From Bacteroidota bacterium (lineage in GTDB: Bacteria; Bacteroidota; Bacteroidia; NS11-12g; UBA955): a DNA stretch of 64,000 nucleotides. Positions within the stretch are counted from its first letter, which is position 1. Each line of letters starts with the position of its first letter. The DNA lies in assembly GCA_027621365.1 (NCBI GenBank), contig JAQCBH010000007.1, positions 1 to 64,000 of the forward strand, given 5' to 3'. Shown here piece after piece: positions 45,397 through 54,336 of this stretch. Made by a program: the position numbers and the translations under genes. The notes under the pieces were generated by a model that worked only from the letters and a program-made list of their open reading frames with translations, made no database searches and was not told where the DNA came from.

Positions 45397-46962
45397 ATGC
45401 ATCGACTGCGCCATTTTTCTTGGCCCATTGGGCTTTTGATTCTCTACTACCTCTGGGGTTTGTTGACCCTGGACAAGTTGGGGGTGCATTACGATGAACT
45501 CACCCAGCGCTACATTGGCATTCAAACCAACAAGTACCTCATTGGCAAAGCTAGTCGTGCAGACATAGAGGAACACAAGTTCTTTGGTCCGGTCTTCGAG
45601 TCGTTCTGCTATTTGAGCGAGCAAGCCTTGGGCCCAGGAGCTAGCATGCGCTCCAAGTTGCTGCTGCGCCGTTTTTGGATTTGGTCCCTTTTTGTCTGGG
45701 CACTCGTCGCGTTCTACCGCATCTTGTTGAAGCGATTCGATCGCTCTGCGGCCTTCTGGGCGGTGGCCTTGATCGCGCTATGGCCCCCATTATGGGCCCA
45801 TGCTCACGTGAACTCGAAAGACGTGGTCTTTCTTTCCCTTCAGGTTTTGGCGGTTTCCTCTTTGATCCGCTACCGTGAAGGCTCGGGTTCCCGGACCTTG
45901 CATTTTTGGCTATTTGCCTTGCTCTCTGCCTGGGCGGCGAGCATACGCCTGGTCGGCGTATGCCTACTGGGGCTTGCGCCCCTGCTGCTGGCCCGCGCAG
46001 GTTCCCAGGAACCAGGCAGCTCCAGCCATCGGGCCAGCCGCCGCCCCGCCCTGGCCCTATTCGGTACCTCCCTCTTTTTCTTGCTACTCAGTTTCCCCGT
46101 GCTCTGGTCCACTCCCTGGAACCGTCTGGGCGAGATGTTGAGTTATGCTACCCAAAACCCATGGCCCAATCCCAGTTTGTTCCTGGGAAAACAGTTGTAC
46201 CCCGAATCATTTACCCGTTGGTATCTGCCCGTTTGGATGCTCTTTACCTTGCCGTTAGGCTTGCTGTTGGTGGCAGGGTGGGGTTCGTATTTGGGAATTC
46301 GAGCCTTGTCAAAAAGCAAGAAGTTGTCTTTTACCGATGCCCTCTTTTTGGCTTGGTTCGCTGTACCCTTTGTTTTGGTTATGGTGCTGAATCCAGTCCT
46401 GTACAACAACTGGCGGCATTTCTATTTCTTGGTCATTCCCCTGGCTTATGTGGCCGCCTATGGCATTCAGGAATGGAACGCTCGTTTGGGCTCCAAAAAG
46501 TTGAATTTGCTATTGGGCATTTACACCTTGAACCTGGGTTTGGTAGCCTTGATTCAACCAGGTTTGGCGGCCGTGCGCATGAACGATTTGTATAGCAAGG
46601 GTGTGCACGTTTGGATAGGGGAGTCAAAGCCTTACATGACCCAAGATTACTGGGGTTTGTGTACCCAAGATGCCTTGAAAAAGCTGGATGAGGTCTCCCC
46701 GCAGAAGCAATTGAAGATTGCGTGCAAGACGGAATTGGTCGAGCTCAGTTCTCATTTGTGGTCCATTGAACGGGTGGTTCAAGTGCCTGTCGAGCGCGCT
46801 CGCTACTACTTTGATTACAACCGAGAAGGATCTTGGTCTTGGCCTGAATTGGGATTCAAGGAGAAGGGCATGGGATTGCTGTTGATGGAGTTTTACAACG
46901 GCTCAGAATCAGTGTTGCGGGTCTACGACTTGGAGCAAAAGAGCGAAAAAATCCAGCTGTAG
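45397..46962 (+). CDS. GT-C-like multispanning membrane protein
   Basis: A 521-residue protein with about ten or eleven hydrophobic helices. The first external loop holds HYDELTQRY, an acidic pair placed like the catalytic D/E of GT-C glycosyltransferases (PMT/ArnT-like). HAHVNSKDVVFLSL also matches that family. The last 130 residues form a soluble domain. The helical middle (about 45900-46060) is strongly GC-rich, with Pro/Ala/Arg-rich loops. ATG 45397 is chosen; an in-frame start inside gcvP is less likely. The donor is probably a lipid-linked sugar; the acceptor is unknown. Confidence 0.75.
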   Translation: MHRLRHFSWPIGLLILYYLWGLLTLDKLGVHYDELTQRYIGIQTNKYLIGKASRADIEEHKFFGPVFESFCYLSEQALGPGASMRSKLLLRRFWIWSLFVWALVAFYRILLKRFDRSAAFWAVALIALWPPLWAHAHVNSKDVVFLSLQVLAVSSLIRYREGSGSRTLHFWLFALLSAWAASIRLVGVCLLGLAPLLLARAGSQEPGSSSHRASRRPALALFGTSLFFLLLSFPVLWSTPWNRLGEMLSYATQNPWPNPSLFLGKQLYPESFTRWYLPVWMLFTLPLGLLLVAGWGSYLGIRALSKSKKLSFTDALFLAWFAVPFVLVMVLNPVLYNNWRHFYFLVIPLAYVAAYGIQEWNARLGSKKLNLLLGIYTLNLGLVALIQPGLAAVRMNDLYSKGVHVWIGESKPYMTQDYWGLCTQDALKKLDEVSPQKQLKIACKTELVELSSHLWSIERVVQVPVERARYYFDYNREGSWSWPELGFKEKGMGLLLMEFYNGSESVLRVYDLEQKSEKIQL

Positions 46963-47046
46963 TTTTGGCCGAACCGGCAGAAACCCGCGGGCTTTCTATG
47001 CAGCAGAACCGATAAAAATACCTAACCGCAAGTATCTCGCCCTTGG

Positions 47047-47499
47047 CTACATCCACCGGGCCTCGTAGCGGCGTTCCTCGCCTTCGTGGGAGAGGTGCAG
47101 GGCCAATCGGTTTATGGGCTCCAAAAGGGATTCGCCTACCTGGGGCCATTCGATCATCCACAGGGAATCGGGATCGTGCAAGCCCTCTTCAATACCGGCG
47201 TCCCAGAGTTCGGATTCCGATTCAATTCGGTACCAATCGCTGTGCATGAGGGTCAAGCCACTGGGCAAATCGTAGGCATTCACCAGGCCGAAAGTGGGAC
47301 TGCTGACTGTACCTTCGTATCCCAGTGCGGTGCAGAGTTTTTTCACCAGAGTGGTTTTGCCAGCCCCCAAGTCTCCCTCAAAACTGATTACCCGAATGGG
47401 GTCTTCGGTCTCTTCTGACTCGTCGATCAGGGCCAAAATTTCTTCCACGACCAAATCAACGGCCTCTTCGGGAAGGACAAAAGAAAATTCTGCGGCCAT
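47047..47499 (-). CDS. tsaE: tRNA threonylcarbamoyladenosine biosynthesis ATPase TsaE
   Basis: A 150-residue ATPase that works with TsaB and TsaD to make t6A in tRNA. Walker A is FEGDLGAGKTTLVKKL; TVSSPTFGLVNAYD and LMHSDWYRIES are further family motifs. LWMIEWPQVGESLL lies near the C-terminus. The start at ATG 47499 comes one base after the stop of the upstream lipoprotein gene, so it is the last gene of the porX transcript. Confidence 0.95.
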   Translation of the reverse strand: MAAEFSFVLPEEAVDLVVEEILALIDESEETEDPIRVISFEGDLGAGKTTLVKKLCTALGYEGTVSSPTFGLVNAYDLPSGLTLMHSDWYRIESESELWDAGIEEGLHDPDSLWMIEWPQVGESLLEPINRLALHLSHEGEERRYEARWM

Positions 47500-47500
47500 C

Positions 47501-47896
47501 TTAGAAATCGGCATCAACCACCTCGAAGATATACTCGTGCCTTTGGTTGGAGGGCACTTTGCTCACCGATGTAACAGAACGGGTCCAGTTTTCGGCTTTG
47601 TGCACCCCTTTGGTGCAAGAATCTCCTTTCAGGGTTTTGATCTCCCAATAAAGAAATTGTTGTCCAGGGTCTTCATCTGGGCTGAGCACACCTCCCATTT
47701 GGTTGGTGGTGGCCAATTGAATCTGCTCGCCAGGTTGAACGGTGTCTTGTACGGCCTGTTCGAAAATGCCCACGAATTGCGTCGAAACAGCAATGGGCTG
47801 CTGGCTGGCATTCTTGAAGAACCAAAAGCGGTCTGTGTTTCCTTCGCAGGCTACCAAGGCCAGTGAAGCGATGGCTATAAGGACGAGATTTCTCAT
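47501..47896 (-). CDS. Small lipoprotein downstream of porX
   Basis: A 131-residue lipoprotein (lipobox LALVACEGN, Cys17). The mature part has FWFFKNASQQPIAVSTQF and YIFEVVDADF and looks like a small beta-sandwich. I do not recognise the family. The ATG (47896) overlaps the porX stop (ATGA), and its own stop is one base before tsaE. Because porX controls type IX secretion, a link to envelope secretion is possible but unproved. Confidence 0.75.
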   Translation of the reverse strand: MRNLVLIAIASLALVACEGNTDRFWFFKNASQQPIAVSTQFVGIFEQAVQDTVQPGEQIQLATTNQMGGVLSPDEDPGQQFLYWEIKTLKGDSCTKGVHKAENWTRSVTSVSKVPSNQRHEYIFEVVDADF

Positions 47897-49446
47897 GTTC
47901 GGGGTGTAAGGGTGACCAATGGGCACATCATTTCTTCCAGCGAAATGCCTCCATGTTGGAAGGTGTTTCGGTAGTAATTGACGTAGTGGTTGTAGTTGTT
48001 GGGGTAGGCGAAAAAGTCGTTGTCTTTGGCGAAGACGAAGGCAGAACTCAAGTGCTGCAAGGGCAAATACAGGTCGGCGGGTTTGCGAACCTCGTACACT
48101 TCTTTGGCATTGTAACTGAGGTTTTTGCCCTGCTTGTAGCGCAGGTTGGTATTGACGTTTTTATCGCCGACAATCTTCACGGGGTCTTTGACACGAATGC
48201 TACCGTGATCGGTGGTGATGATGACTTTGCAGGGTTTGGTGCTGAGCCATTGCAAGGCTTCCCACAAGGGGGAATGCTTGAACCAAGTGGCCATGACGTT
48301 GCGGTAAGCGGCCTCGTCTTCGGCCAATTCCCGCACGATTCGGTTGTCGGTTCGGGCGTGACTGAAGGCATCGACAAAGTTGTAGACGATGACATTCAGT
48401 TTGTTGTTCAACATGTTGGGAACATGGTCGGCCATTTCCTTGGCGTTTTGCAGGTTGGTGACCTTGGTGTACGAGAATTTGATGTCCCGGCGCAATCGCT
48501 TGAGCAAGTCGGCCAAGAAGGCTTCTTCGTGCAGGTTTTTGCCGCCTTCGTCTTCGTCGTTGCTCCACATTTTGGGGAATCGCTTCTCAATTTCCTGGGG
48601 CAGCAATCCGCTGAAAATGGCGTTGCGGCAGTATTGGGTCGTGGTCGGCAAGATGGACAAGTACAAATCTTCGTTGCGCACCCGGTAGCGATCTTGCATG
48701 ATATCGCCAATGGCTTTCCATTGGTCGAAGCGCAGGTTGTCCATCAATATGACAAATACGGGAACATCGCCATCTAACTCGGGGTTGATGCTTCGGCGAA
48801 ACAGGTTGTGGCTCATGATGGGGCCATCGTCACCCGTCGGATGAAGAAAGCCAGCAAACTGATCTTGAATGAAACGGGCAAAGTTTCGGTTGGCATCCAA
48901 CTTTTGGGTTTCCAAGATCTCTATCATGGAGCCCTCGTTGGTCTTGTCGAACTCCATTTCCCAAAACACCAATTTCTTGTAAACCTCTTTCCACTCGTCA
49001 AAGCGCAAACGATCGCTGACGGTCATCCCAATTTGCATGAACTCGCGCTGGTAGCCTTGGGTGGTTTTTTGACCTACCAATCGCTTCTCATCCAAGTTTT
49101 TCTTGATGGACAGCAGAATCTGGCTAGGGTTCACCGGCTTGATCAAATAATCGGCGATTTTGGAACCAATGGCTTCTTCCATGATGTGTTCCTCCTCGCT
49201 TTTGGTGATCATGATAACCGGAATCTCGCTCTTGAGTTGTTTGATCTGAGCCAAGGCATCCAAGCCCGAAATGCCGGGCATGTTTTCGTCCAAAAAAATC
49301 AAATCAAACGATTCGGCTTTCACCGCATCAATGGCGTCGCGACCGCTGCTCACGGGGTGCAGTTCGTAACCCTTGCCCTCCAAGAAGAGAATATGGGGTT
49401 TCAGCAAGTCAATTTCGTCGTCGGCCCAGAGAATTCGCGGTTTCAT
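47893..49446 (-). CDS. porX: PorX, response regulator of type IX secretion with PglZ domain
   Basis: A 517-residue protein. An N-terminal receiver domain (Asp53 in LIFLDENMPG, Thr81, Lys103) is joined to a C-terminal alkaline-phosphatase-like PglZ domain (VPVFVILMDNLRFDQW, TTTQYCRNAIFSGLLP, KVIITTDHGSIRVKDP). This is PorX, which with kinase PorY and a sigma factor controls T9SS genes. The start at ATG 49446 (MKPRILWADD) is preferred over an upstream in-frame start with no family match. The window also holds two T9SS client proteins (7464-8741, 21454-23568), so the system is active in this organism. Confidence 0.94.
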   Translation of the reverse strand: MKPRILWADDEIDLLKPHILFLEGKGYELHPVSSGRDAIDAVKAESFDLIFLDENMPGISGLDALAQIKQLKSEIPVIMITKSEEEHIMEEAIGSKIADYLIKPVNPSQILLSIKKNLDEKRLVGQKTTQGYQREFMQIGMTVSDRLRFDEWKEVYKKLVFWEMEFDKTNEGSMIEILETQKLDANRNFARFIQDQFAGFLHPTGDDGPIMSHNLFRRSINPELDGDVPVFVILMDNLRFDQWKAIGDIMQDRYRVRNEDLYLSILPTTTQYCRNAIFSGLLPQEIEKRFPKMWSNDEDEGGKNLHEEAFLADLLKRLRRDIKFSYTKVTNLQNAKEMADHVPNMLNNKLNVIVYNFVDAFSHARTDNRIVRELAEDEAAYRNVMATWFKHSPLWEALQWLSTKPCKVIITTDHGSIRVKDPVKIVGDKNVNTNLRYKQGKNLSYNAKEVYEVRKPADLYLPLQHLSSAFVFAKDNDFFAYPNNYNHYVNYYRNTFQHGGISLEEMMCPLVTLTPRT

Positions 49447-49504
49447 TGAGTAAATATGCGTTAAAAATCGTGCCAAAGATTCGGATTTTTTGCAACTTTG
49501 ATCC

Positions 49505-50170
49505 ATGAGTTCGCACCACGTCGTTCGGGACCTTCAAGAGCCGGCCTTGATTTTGGCAAATGGAGCTCCTTGTGGGGAAGAACTCTTGGGGCAACTCTTG
49601 GAATGGAGCCCCTTTACTCTTGTGTTGGATGGGGCCATTGAACGCGCCAGTCAATTGGGCATACGAGTCGATGCCTGGTTGGGTGATTTTGATTCAGGAT
49701 CGGAACAAACCTATGCGGAGTTATCTGCTTTGCAACCCGTGGTCAAAATTGAGGCCCCCAATGCCGATAAAACCGACTTGGAAAAAGGGGTGGAGTGGTT
49801 GATTGCTCAGGGCCACAAGGCGGTGAATATCGTTTGGGCTACGGGCAAACGCGCCGATCATACGGTCAACAACATGATGGGATTGGCTGCCTATTCCCAT
49901 CAGATCAACTGGTCCATTTTGGATGATCACTCGCGGGTCTTTGAAGCACCGAATCCCTTTCGAAAATGGTATCCAGGGGGCACGGCCTTATCACTGATTC
50001 CCGTGGGGGAAGTCAAGGGGGTCTGCAGCGAAAATTTGGAGTGGGAATTGGACCAATTGGATTTGTCCTATCCGCAGAGAAGTGGATCATCGAACCGGGT
50101 CAAAGCCGACGGATTCGTCACCGTAGAACGCCAATCTGGGCACTTGCTGCTCATGGAATGCTGGGATTAA
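49505..50170 (+). CDS. thiN: Thiamine pyrophosphokinase
   Basis: A 221-residue enzyme that makes thiamine diphosphate from thiamine and ATP. Motifs: DGAIERASQLGIRVDAWLGDFDS (metal-binding Asp), PNADKTDLEKGVEWLIAQGH, and GKRADHTVNNMMGL, followed by a beta-strand C-terminal domain (GTALSLIPVGEVKGV). CAACTTTG sits four bases before the ATG, one base away from TAnnTTTG. It is divergent from porX and two bases upstream of the xth gene. Confidence 0.93.
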   Translation: MSSHHVVRDLQEPALILANGAPCGEELLGQLLEWSPFTLVLDGAIERASQLGIRVDAWLGDFDSGSEQTYAELSALQPVVKIEAPNADKTDLEKGVEWLIAQGHKAVNIVWATGKRADHTVNNMMGLAAYSHQINWSILDDHSRVFEAPNPFRKWYPGGTALSLIPVGEVKGVCSENLEWELDQLDLSYPQRSGSSNRVKADGFVTVERQSGHLLLMECWD

Positions 50171-50171
50171 T

Positions 50172-50939
50172 ATGAAAATACTGTCGTACAACGTCAATGG
50201 CATTCGTGCCGCCTTGAGCAAGGATTTGCTCTCGTATTTGAAAGAGGCCAACGCCGATGTGGTCTGTTTGCAAGAAATCAAGGCCATGCCGGAGCAGATT
50301 GATCCCGATGCTTTTGGGCCTCTGGGTTATCACCTACAGTGGTATCCTGCCCAGAAAAAGGGCTACAGCGGGGTGGCCATTCTCAGCCGTCAAAAGCCGC
50401 TGGCCGTGCATGAAGGCTGTGGGCATGAGCTTTTTGATGCCGAAGGTCGAGTGCTGCGTTGCGATTTTGAAGAAGGTTCGGTTATTTCTGCTTATTTCCC
50501 CTCAGGAACAAGCGGGGATGAACGACAAGGCGTGAAATACGAATTTTTGGAACACTTTCATGGCTATTGCCAAGGTTTGCTCCAGAGCGGAGTAGAGCGT
50601 TTGGCCATAGCCGGTGATTACAATATTTGCCATCAGGCCATTGATATTCACGATCCTGTATCGAATAAAAACAGCACCGGTTTTTTGCCTGAAGAGCGCC
50701 AATGGATGGACGCTTGGTTTCAGTCAGGTTTCGTGGATTCGTTCCGGCACTTGCATCCAGAGCCTCATCGCTATACCTGGTGGAGTTACCGAGCTGGAGC
50801 ACGTTCGAAGAACAAGGGTTGGAGAATTGACTACATCAGCCTCAGCTCCAAATGGGCTGAGAAATTGCGCAGTTCAGGCATAGACGATTTCGCTGTACAC
50901 AGCGATCACTGCCCCTTATGGGCGGTACTGGATCAATAG
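50172..50939 (+). CDS. xth: Exodeoxyribonuclease III family AP endonuclease
   Basis: A 255-residue EEP-fold nuclease that cuts at abasic sites in DNA. It has MKILSYNVNGIRAAL, VVCLQEIKAMPEQ (metal Glu), GYSGVAILSR, AGDYNICHQAIDIHDP, RIDYISLSSKW and HSDHCPLWAVLD at the C-terminus (catalytic Asp-His). It begins one base after thiN and overlaps the convergent purM by seven bases at its end. It is a standard base-excision repair enzyme. Confidence 0.95.
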   Translation: MKILSYNVNGIRAALSKDLLSYLKEANADVVCLQEIKAMPEQIDPDAFGPLGYHLQWYPAQKKGYSGVAILSRQKPLAVHEGCGHELFDAEGRVLRCDFEEGSVISAYFPSGTSGDERQGVKYEFLEHFHGYCQGLLQSGVERLAIAGDYNICHQAIDIHDPVSNKNSTGFLPEERQWMDAWFQSGFVDSFRHLHPEPHRYTWWSYRAGARSKNKGWRIDYISLSSKWAEKLRSSGIDDFAVHSDHCPLWAVLDQ

Positions 50940-52096
50940 TTCAAAGTGCCCCACTCGCCGATCAAGCTCAGGCGATGCTCGCTTGGGCCTTCGACGCGTC
51001 CTATGATCTGTGCCTCCACACCGAAGGAACGGCTAACATTGATGATGCTTTGGGCCACAGAAGGGTCGCAGTACAATTCCATGCGATGACCCATATTGAA
51101 GACCTGGAACATTTCTCTCCATTCGGTTTGGCTTTCGGATTGGATCATTCGAAACAGGGGAGGAATGGGCAAGAACTGGTCTTTGATGATGTGAACGTTT
51201 TCGGCGAAGTGCAAAACTTTGGTTTGGCCGCCGCCGCTGCAATGCACCATGCCATGTATGCCGCTGCGGCACTCTTCAAGCACTTTTTTGATGATTGGAG
51301 CGTAGGTTCGGGTAGGAGAAAGGACCAATTTTCCGGCATCGATGGGGCTTCCCTCGACGGCATCGGTCAAACGTTTGCTGCCGCAATAGGTCACAGACTC
51401 AGGCAGCTGGTTGTCGTAACTTTCGGGGTACTTGCTGCGGTAATCAGAGTGGAATACATCGTGGCGGGCACTGGTCAATCCGTTGGAGCCCATACCACCG
51501 TTGTAATGCGATTCGTAGCTGGCTTGGCCGTAACTGGCAAGGCCCACGATGACTTGGCCAGGGGCAATGTTGGCGTTGTCAATGATTTCAGAGCGTTTGG
51601 CTCGGGCCACCAAGGTAGAGTCTACAATGATGGTGCGCACCAAGTCTCCAACGTCGGCCGTTTCGCCTCCAGTGGTGTGAATGTCTACCCCGTGCTCGCG
51701 CATGGTTTGGCAAAAGGCCTCACTGCCTTCAATCAAAGCCGAAATGACCTCGCCCGGAATGAGGTTTTTATTGCGACCAATGGTGCTGGATAGTAAAAAT
51801 GGGCCAGTGCTTCCAGCGCAGAGCAGGTCATCGGTGTTCATGACGATGGCATCTTGGGAAATACCCGCCCAAACGCTCATGTCTCCGGTTTCTTTCCAAT
51901 ACAAATAGGCCAAGCTGCTTTTGGTGCCGGCACCGTCGGCGTGAACGATCAAACAATCATCGGGGTTGCCGCTCAAATGGTCAGGAATGACCTTGCAAAA
52001 GGCTTTGGGCACTAGGCCTTTGTCCAACTTGGAAATGGCCTTGTGAACGTCTTCTTTTTGGGAGGAAACACCGCGCTGTGCGTACTTATCGCTCAT
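50933..52096 (-). CDS. purM: Phosphoribosylformylglycinamidine cyclo-ligase
   Basis: A 387-residue AIR synthetase of purine synthesis. Motifs: MSDKYAQRGVSSQKEDVH at the start, the ATP/metal loop VHADGAGTKSSLAYLY, MNTDDLLCAGSTGP and TTGGETADVGDLV. GQVIVGLASYGQASYESHYNGGMGSNGLT, HGMVHCSGGGQTK and FNMGHRMELYC lie further on. It starts at ATG 52096. TATCTTTG lies four bases upstream and within the lpxB 3' end. It overlaps the convergent xth gene. Confidence 0.94.
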   Translation of the reverse strand: MSDKYAQRGVSSQKEDVHKAISKLDKGLVPKAFCKVIPDHLSGNPDDCLIVHADGAGTKSSLAYLYWKETGDMSVWAGISQDAIVMNTDDLLCAGSTGPFLLSSTIGRNKNLIPGEVISALIEGSEAFCQTMREHGVDIHTTGGETADVGDLVRTIIVDSTLVARAKRSEIIDNANIAPGQVIVGLASYGQASYESHYNGGMGSNGLTSARHDVFHSDYRSKYPESYDNQLPESVTYCGSKRLTDAVEGSPIDAGKLVLSPTRTYAPIIKKVLEECRSGIHGMVHCSGGGQTKVLHFAENVHIIKDQFLPIPPLFRMIQSESQTEWREMFQVFNMGHRMELYCDPSVAQSIINVSRSFGVEAQIIGRVEGPSEHRLSLIGEWGTLNY

Positions 52097-53174
52097 GGTG
52101 CAAAGATAGGGCTTGCAGGATGGAATCGGCCAGCCGCTTGTTGACGCCAGGCTCACCAAGGCGGTCTCGCAAAACGGCGTATTCTTGTTTTTGTTGGAGC
52201 CAGCTTGGACCCTCTGGTGCCAAGCGTTTCAATTGGGATTGAATGCTTGTTACATGGCAGTGTCCTTGAATGAGCTCGGGGACGATTTCGGATTGGGCGA
52301 CCAAATTCACCAGCGATATGTACGGTACTTTGATCAGCCATTTGGCAGCCCAATAAGTCAGGGCAGATGTTCGGTACAGAACCACTTGAGGGACCCCGAA
52401 CAAAGCGGTCTCCAAGGTAGCAGTACCCGAAGTGACCAAGGCCAGCTGGGCCTCTTGGAGCAAGTTGTAGGTTTGGTCCATTTGCAGCTCAATGGTTGAA
52501 TTCTTGAGGATACCTCGGTACAATTCAATGGGCAATGCCGAAGTGCCAGCAACGACGGGAGTCAGCTCCGGCATGGCCTTAGCAGCCTCTATCATCAGGG
52601 GCAAGAGAGACTCCACTTCTTGCTTGCGGCTTCCAGGGAGCAGAGCAAGTAGCGGTTTGGATGCTGAAGTCTGTTCGGGTATTTGATCCATCAAAGGATT
52701 GCCGATGTAGGTGCAGTTTACCCCTCTTTGACCAAACCATTCGGCCTCAAAAGGCAAGATGCCGTACAGGGCTGTCAAGCTTTTTAAATCTTGGGCGCGC
52801 TTTTCGTTCCAGGCCCAGGCTTTGGGTGCGATGTAAAAGTGGGTTTGTCCTTTGAAGGATCGGAGGCGTTTCAAGACCCTCATATTGAACCCGGGATTGT
52901 CTATGAATACAACCGCATCGGGATTTTCTCGTTCGATGTCCTGTACGGCCGCTGTTAAAAATTGGCGCAAGGATCGCAGGTTTTTGATGACCTCCCAAAG
53001 CCCCATGTAGGCCCTTTGGCGGTAGTCGCTGAGCAAACGAGCCCCAGCTTTCTCCATCAAGGGCCCTCCCCAAGCCACAATCTCCAAATCGGGTCGTTGT
53101 AGCTTCAACTCGGTGACCAAATGGCTACCGTGCAAATCGCCGCTGGCTTCACCGGCAAGGAGAAAGAGTTTCAT
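52086..53174 (-). CDS. lpxB: Lipid-A-disaccharide synthase
   Basis: A 362-residue GT19 glycosyltransferase that joins UDP-diacylglucosamine and lipid X in lipid A synthesis. MKLFLLAGEASGDLHGSHLV is the family opening. FIDNPGFNMRVLK, FYIAPKAWAWNEKRAQDL, ALLPGSRKQEV and ALVTSGTATLETALFGVPQVVLYR are the other signatures. It starts at ATG 53174, overlapping the stop of the small membrane protein gene (TAATG). Its 3' end holds the purM promoter and start. Confidence 0.96.
   Translation of the reverse strand: MKLFLLAGEASGDLHGSHLVTELKLQRPDLEIVAWGGPLMEKAGARLLSDYRQRAYMGLWEVIKNLRSLRQFLTAAVQDIERENPDAVVFIDNPGFNMRVLKRLRSFKGQTHFYIAPKAWAWNEKRAQDLKSLTALYGILPFEAEWFGQRGVNCTYIGNPLMDQIPEQTSASKPLLALLPGSRKQEVESLLPLMIEAAKAMPELTPVVAGTSALPIELYRGILKNSTIELQMDQTYNLLQEAQLALVTSGTATLETALFGVPQVVLYRTSALTYWAAKWLIKVPYISLVNLVAQSEIVPELIQGHCHVTSIQSQLKRLAPEGPSWLQQKQEYAVLRDRLGEPGVNKRLADSILQALSLHHER
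52101..52108 (-). promoter_or_regulatory. TATCTTTG -7 element four bases before purM ATG
   Basis: The reverse strand reads TATCTTTG-CACC-ATG and is embedded in the last codons of lpxB. Confidence 0.6.
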
Positions 53175-53473
53175 TAGAATCGTTGAAGTTCAATCAGGAC
53201 GGCCCACAGGGTGCAGGCGATGCTGGCAATCATCCAACCGCGGTTGAAATACAGCCATTCATCTTTTCGAATGAGCAGAAAAAACAAGCCAATGTTGGTG
53301 GCAATGCCCAGTTGAAACATGCTGTTGTAGTACCACTCCATGTGGCTAATGGCCCAAATAAAATTGCCAAATTGCACCCCTTGTGCAACGGCAACTCCGG
53401 CGCCAATAAGAGGGGGTACCATGAGTCCCAAGATGAGGCCCAGAATGAATTGGGGAATATTGAATTTCATCAT
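53174..53473 (-). CDS. Small three-helix membrane protein between surE and lpxB
   Basis: A 99-residue protein with three hydrophobic helices (about 8-30, 52-66, 78-95). The opening FNIPQFILGLILGLMVPP is followed by an amphipathic loop (FGNFIWAISHMEWYYNS). I do not recognise a named family; similar small proteins sit beside lpxB in other Bacteroidota, as far as I recall. ATG at 53473 overlaps the surE stop, and its stop overlaps lpxB, so the three genes form one operon. A role in lipid A synthesis or export is a guess. Confidence 0.8.
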   Translation of the reverse strand: MMKFNIPQFILGLILGLMVPPLIGAGVAVAQGVQFGNFIWAISHMEWYYNSMFQLGIATNIGLFFLLIRKDEWLYFNRGWMIASIACTLWAVLIELQRF

Positions 53474-54261
53474 ATGCGGTCCAAACCCCATTGATTCAGG
53501 GTTCCTATGCGGTTGTGATCGGTAAGGTCAAATTGGGTGGGTACGACCGAGGCGTAGCCTTGACTCAAGGCATATTCATCGGTGTCTTGGCCATGGTCTT
53601 CATTGATGAATTGGCCGGTCATCCAGTAGTAATCGCGACCAAAGGGATCGACTCGTTTGTCAAAGTCTTCCTTCCATTTGGCTGAAGCTTGTCGGCATAC
53701 CTTGATGCCTTTGATTTCGCCTTTGGGCATGTTGACGTTCAGCAAGGTGCCATAGGGCAGTTCGCGGTTGAGGTATTCGCTTACCAATTTGCGAATGACC
53801 GATTTGGCGGGTTCGAAATCGGCGTCCCAGGTGTAGTCGCACAAGGAAAAGCCGATGGCCTTCATGCCATCGATAGAGGCTTCTACGGCAGCACTCATGG
53901 TACCGCTGTAAATGACATTGATGGAGGCATTGCTGCCGTGATTGATGCCGCTGAGCATGATGTCGGGGCGGCGATCCAAGAGTTTGTCGATGGCGATTTT
54001 CACGCAGTCAACGGGAGTGCCGCTGCACTGATAGGTGCGCAAACTGTGCTGTTGGAGCGGTACACTGCAGTCGAAGTTGTGAGTTTCTACCAAGCGAATG
54101 GGTTGATTGATGGTGATGGCATGTCCCATAGCGCTTTGGGGCTTGTCAGGAGCAACCACCAATACATCGCCAAATTCCAAGGCTACTTCTACCAGGGCGC
54201 GAATGCCTGGAGCAGTGATGCCGTCATCGTTGCTAACCAAAATCAAGGGGCGAAGACTCAT
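53470..54261 (-). CDS. surE: 5'/3'-nucleotidase SurE
   Basis: A 263-residue metal-dependent nucleoside monophosphate phosphatase. MSLRPLILVSNDDGITAPGIRAL holds the metal Asp-Asp pair; VVAPDKPQSAMGHAITI, CSGTPVDCVKIAID and DIMLSGINHGSNASINVIYSGTMSAAVE are the other family blocks. The start at ATG 54261 is chosen because the family motif begins at once, and TACTTTTG lies four bases upstream. It is first gene of surE-membrane protein-lpxB. Confidence 0.96.
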   Translation of the reverse strand: MSLRPLILVSNDDGITAPGIRALVEVALEFGDVLVVAPDKPQSAMGHAITINQPIRLVETHNFDCSVPLQQHSLRTYQCSGTPVDCVKIAIDKLLDRRPDIMLSGINHGSNASINVIYSGTMSAAVEASIDGMKAIGFSLCDYTWDADFEPAKSVIRKLVSEYLNRELPYGTLLNVNMPKGEIKGIKVCRQASAKWKEDFDKRVDPFGRDYYWMTGQFINEDHGQDTDEYALSQGYASVVPTQFDLTDHNRIGTLNQWGLDRI

Positions 54262-54265
54262 GAAA

Positions 54266-54273
54266 CAAAAGTA
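54266..54273 (-). promoter_or_regulatory. TACTTTTG -7 element four bases before surE ATG
   Basis: The reverse strand reads TACTTTTG-TTTC-ATG. It lies between surE and the terminator of the TonB receptor gene. Confidence 0.6.
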
Positions 54274-54288
54274 GGCATTTGAAAAAGC

Positions 54289-54318
54289 AAAAAGGGCTCC
54301 CAATTGGGAGCCCTTTTT
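54289..54318 (-). terminator. Terminator of the TonB receptor gene, perfect 30-base palindrome
   Basis: AAAAAGGGCTCCCAA directly followed by its full complement, with T runs at both ends. It begins 19 bases after the receptor stop. Confidence 0.88.
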
Positions 54319-54336
54319 GGTAGAGGTTTAGAATCT

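Noticed and set aside
45900..46600. Overlapping forward frames in the GT-C-like gene
   Set aside because: The strongly GC-rich stretch lengthens wrong-frame open regions; the membrane-protein frame is continuous across it.
46963..47046. Terminator between the GT-C-like gene and tsaE
   Set aside because: Only a short CCCGCGGG palindrome with no T run was seen.
47953..48777. Forward open frame of 274 codons opposite porX
   Set aside because: The reverse strand is unambiguously PorX; the forward frame has no recognisable motif.
50918..51793. Forward open frame of 291 codons opposite purM
   Set aside because: It is a shadow of purM, which shows all family motifs.
53689..54282. Forward frame of 197 codons opposite surE
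   Set aside because: SurE motifs on the reverse strand cover the whole span.
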